NCBI GenBank assembly: GCA_001796495.1
Contig: MGMR01000045.1
Coordinates: 2,229-8,541, forward strand
Reading direction: 5' to 3'
DNA: 6,313 nt
Origin: Chloroflexi bacterium RBG_13_51_18
GTDB taxonomy: Bacteria; Chloroflexota; Dehalococcoidia; Dehalococcoidales; RBG-16-60-22
Part shown: one piece after another, positions 6,224 to 6,313 of the stretch
Numbering within the stretch: position 1 is the stretch's first letter
Layout of the letters: each line of letters starts with the position of its first letter
Translations under genes and position numbers: made by a program
The notes under the pieces: model-generated
What the model was told of the DNA's origin: nothing
The model's input: only the letters and a program-made list of their open reading frames with translations
Databases searched by the model: none

Positions 6224-6313
6224 ATGAAAAAGGCCGTTCAGATTGACTTCGATGGCACCATCACCGAGGAAGATGTCAGCTTTCTCCTGCTCGATACTTA
6301 TGTCGGCAGCAAG
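6224..6313 (+). CDS. HAD-superfamily phosphatase, N-terminal fragment (3' partial)
   Basis: Only the first 30 codons are in the window. Residues 8-13 read DFDGTI, the HAD motif I (DxDGT). Its first Asp (D8) would be the nucleophile forming a phospho-aspartate intermediate, and the second (D10) the general acid. The spacing and the following TEEDVSFLLLD resemble the HAD-IB group (phosphoserine phosphatase SerB and the MtnX-type phosphatases of methionine salvage). Which substrate it uses cannot be decided from this piece. ATG 6224 is the first start after an in-frame TAA (6218-6220). It lies 41 bases after the GTPase stop with no convincing terminator between, so it probably extends the uvrC operon. 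Confidence 0.8.
   Translation, partial: MKKAVQIDFDGTITEEDVSFLLLDTYVGSK

Noticed and set aside
1..6313. Mobile elements, CRISPR arrays, tRNA or rRNA genes
   Set aside because: No transposase or integrase frame, no regularly spaced repeats and no tRNA-like fold were seen. Nearly all of the window is accounted for by plus-strand genes.

Overview
The window is a compact, entirely plus-strand bacterial stretch with five complete or near-complete genes and one gene running off the right edge. Base composition looks moderate, roughly balanced between AT and GC. Non-ATG starts are common: TTG for the response regulator and uvrC, GTG for mntP. Shine-Dalgarno sequences are mostly purine-rich (AAGGAGG, GAGGAG, AAAGGAG). 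The mix of a GAF/GGDEF/HD-GYP signalling protein, a LuxR-type regulator and a small DRG-like TGS GTPase behind uvrC reminds me of Chloroflexota, perhaps Dehalococcoidia. That is an impression from gene content and protein style, not something the sequence proves.

Left block (1-2604): a cyclic-di-GMP signalling protein, cut at its N-terminus by the window edge, carries GAF, GAF, GGDEF and HD-GYP domains. Six bases after its stop comes a NarL/LuxR-type response regulator whose ribosome site lies inside the end of the first gene, so the two are almost certainly co-transcribed. The regulator's receiver domain has lost the acidic pair that normally binds Mg2+, so it may not be a conventional phospho-switch.

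Middle (2605-3372): a single MntP-type manganese efflux gene sits alone between two short gaps. Its GTG start has no ribosome site but lies where transcription would begin from an extended -10 promoter, suggesting a leaderless mRNA. The following gap holds a 10-bp hairpin inside a larger inverted repeat, then a good extended -10 promoter for uvrC.

Right block (3373-6313): uvrC (excision nuclease subunit C, all catalytic and Fe-S residues present) is followed after 2 bases by an Obg/DRG-like GTPase with a C-terminal TGS domain. After 41 bases comes the start of a HAD-superfamily phosphatase whose DxDGT motif is visible. These three look like one transcription unit.

I saw no mobile element, CRISPR array, tRNA or rRNA. 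Most of the region is ordinary housekeeping and signalling content. The points worth a second look are the degenerate receiver, the altered metal-ligand position in the HD-GYP domain, the probable leaderless mntP transcript and the unusual G3 motif of the GTPase.
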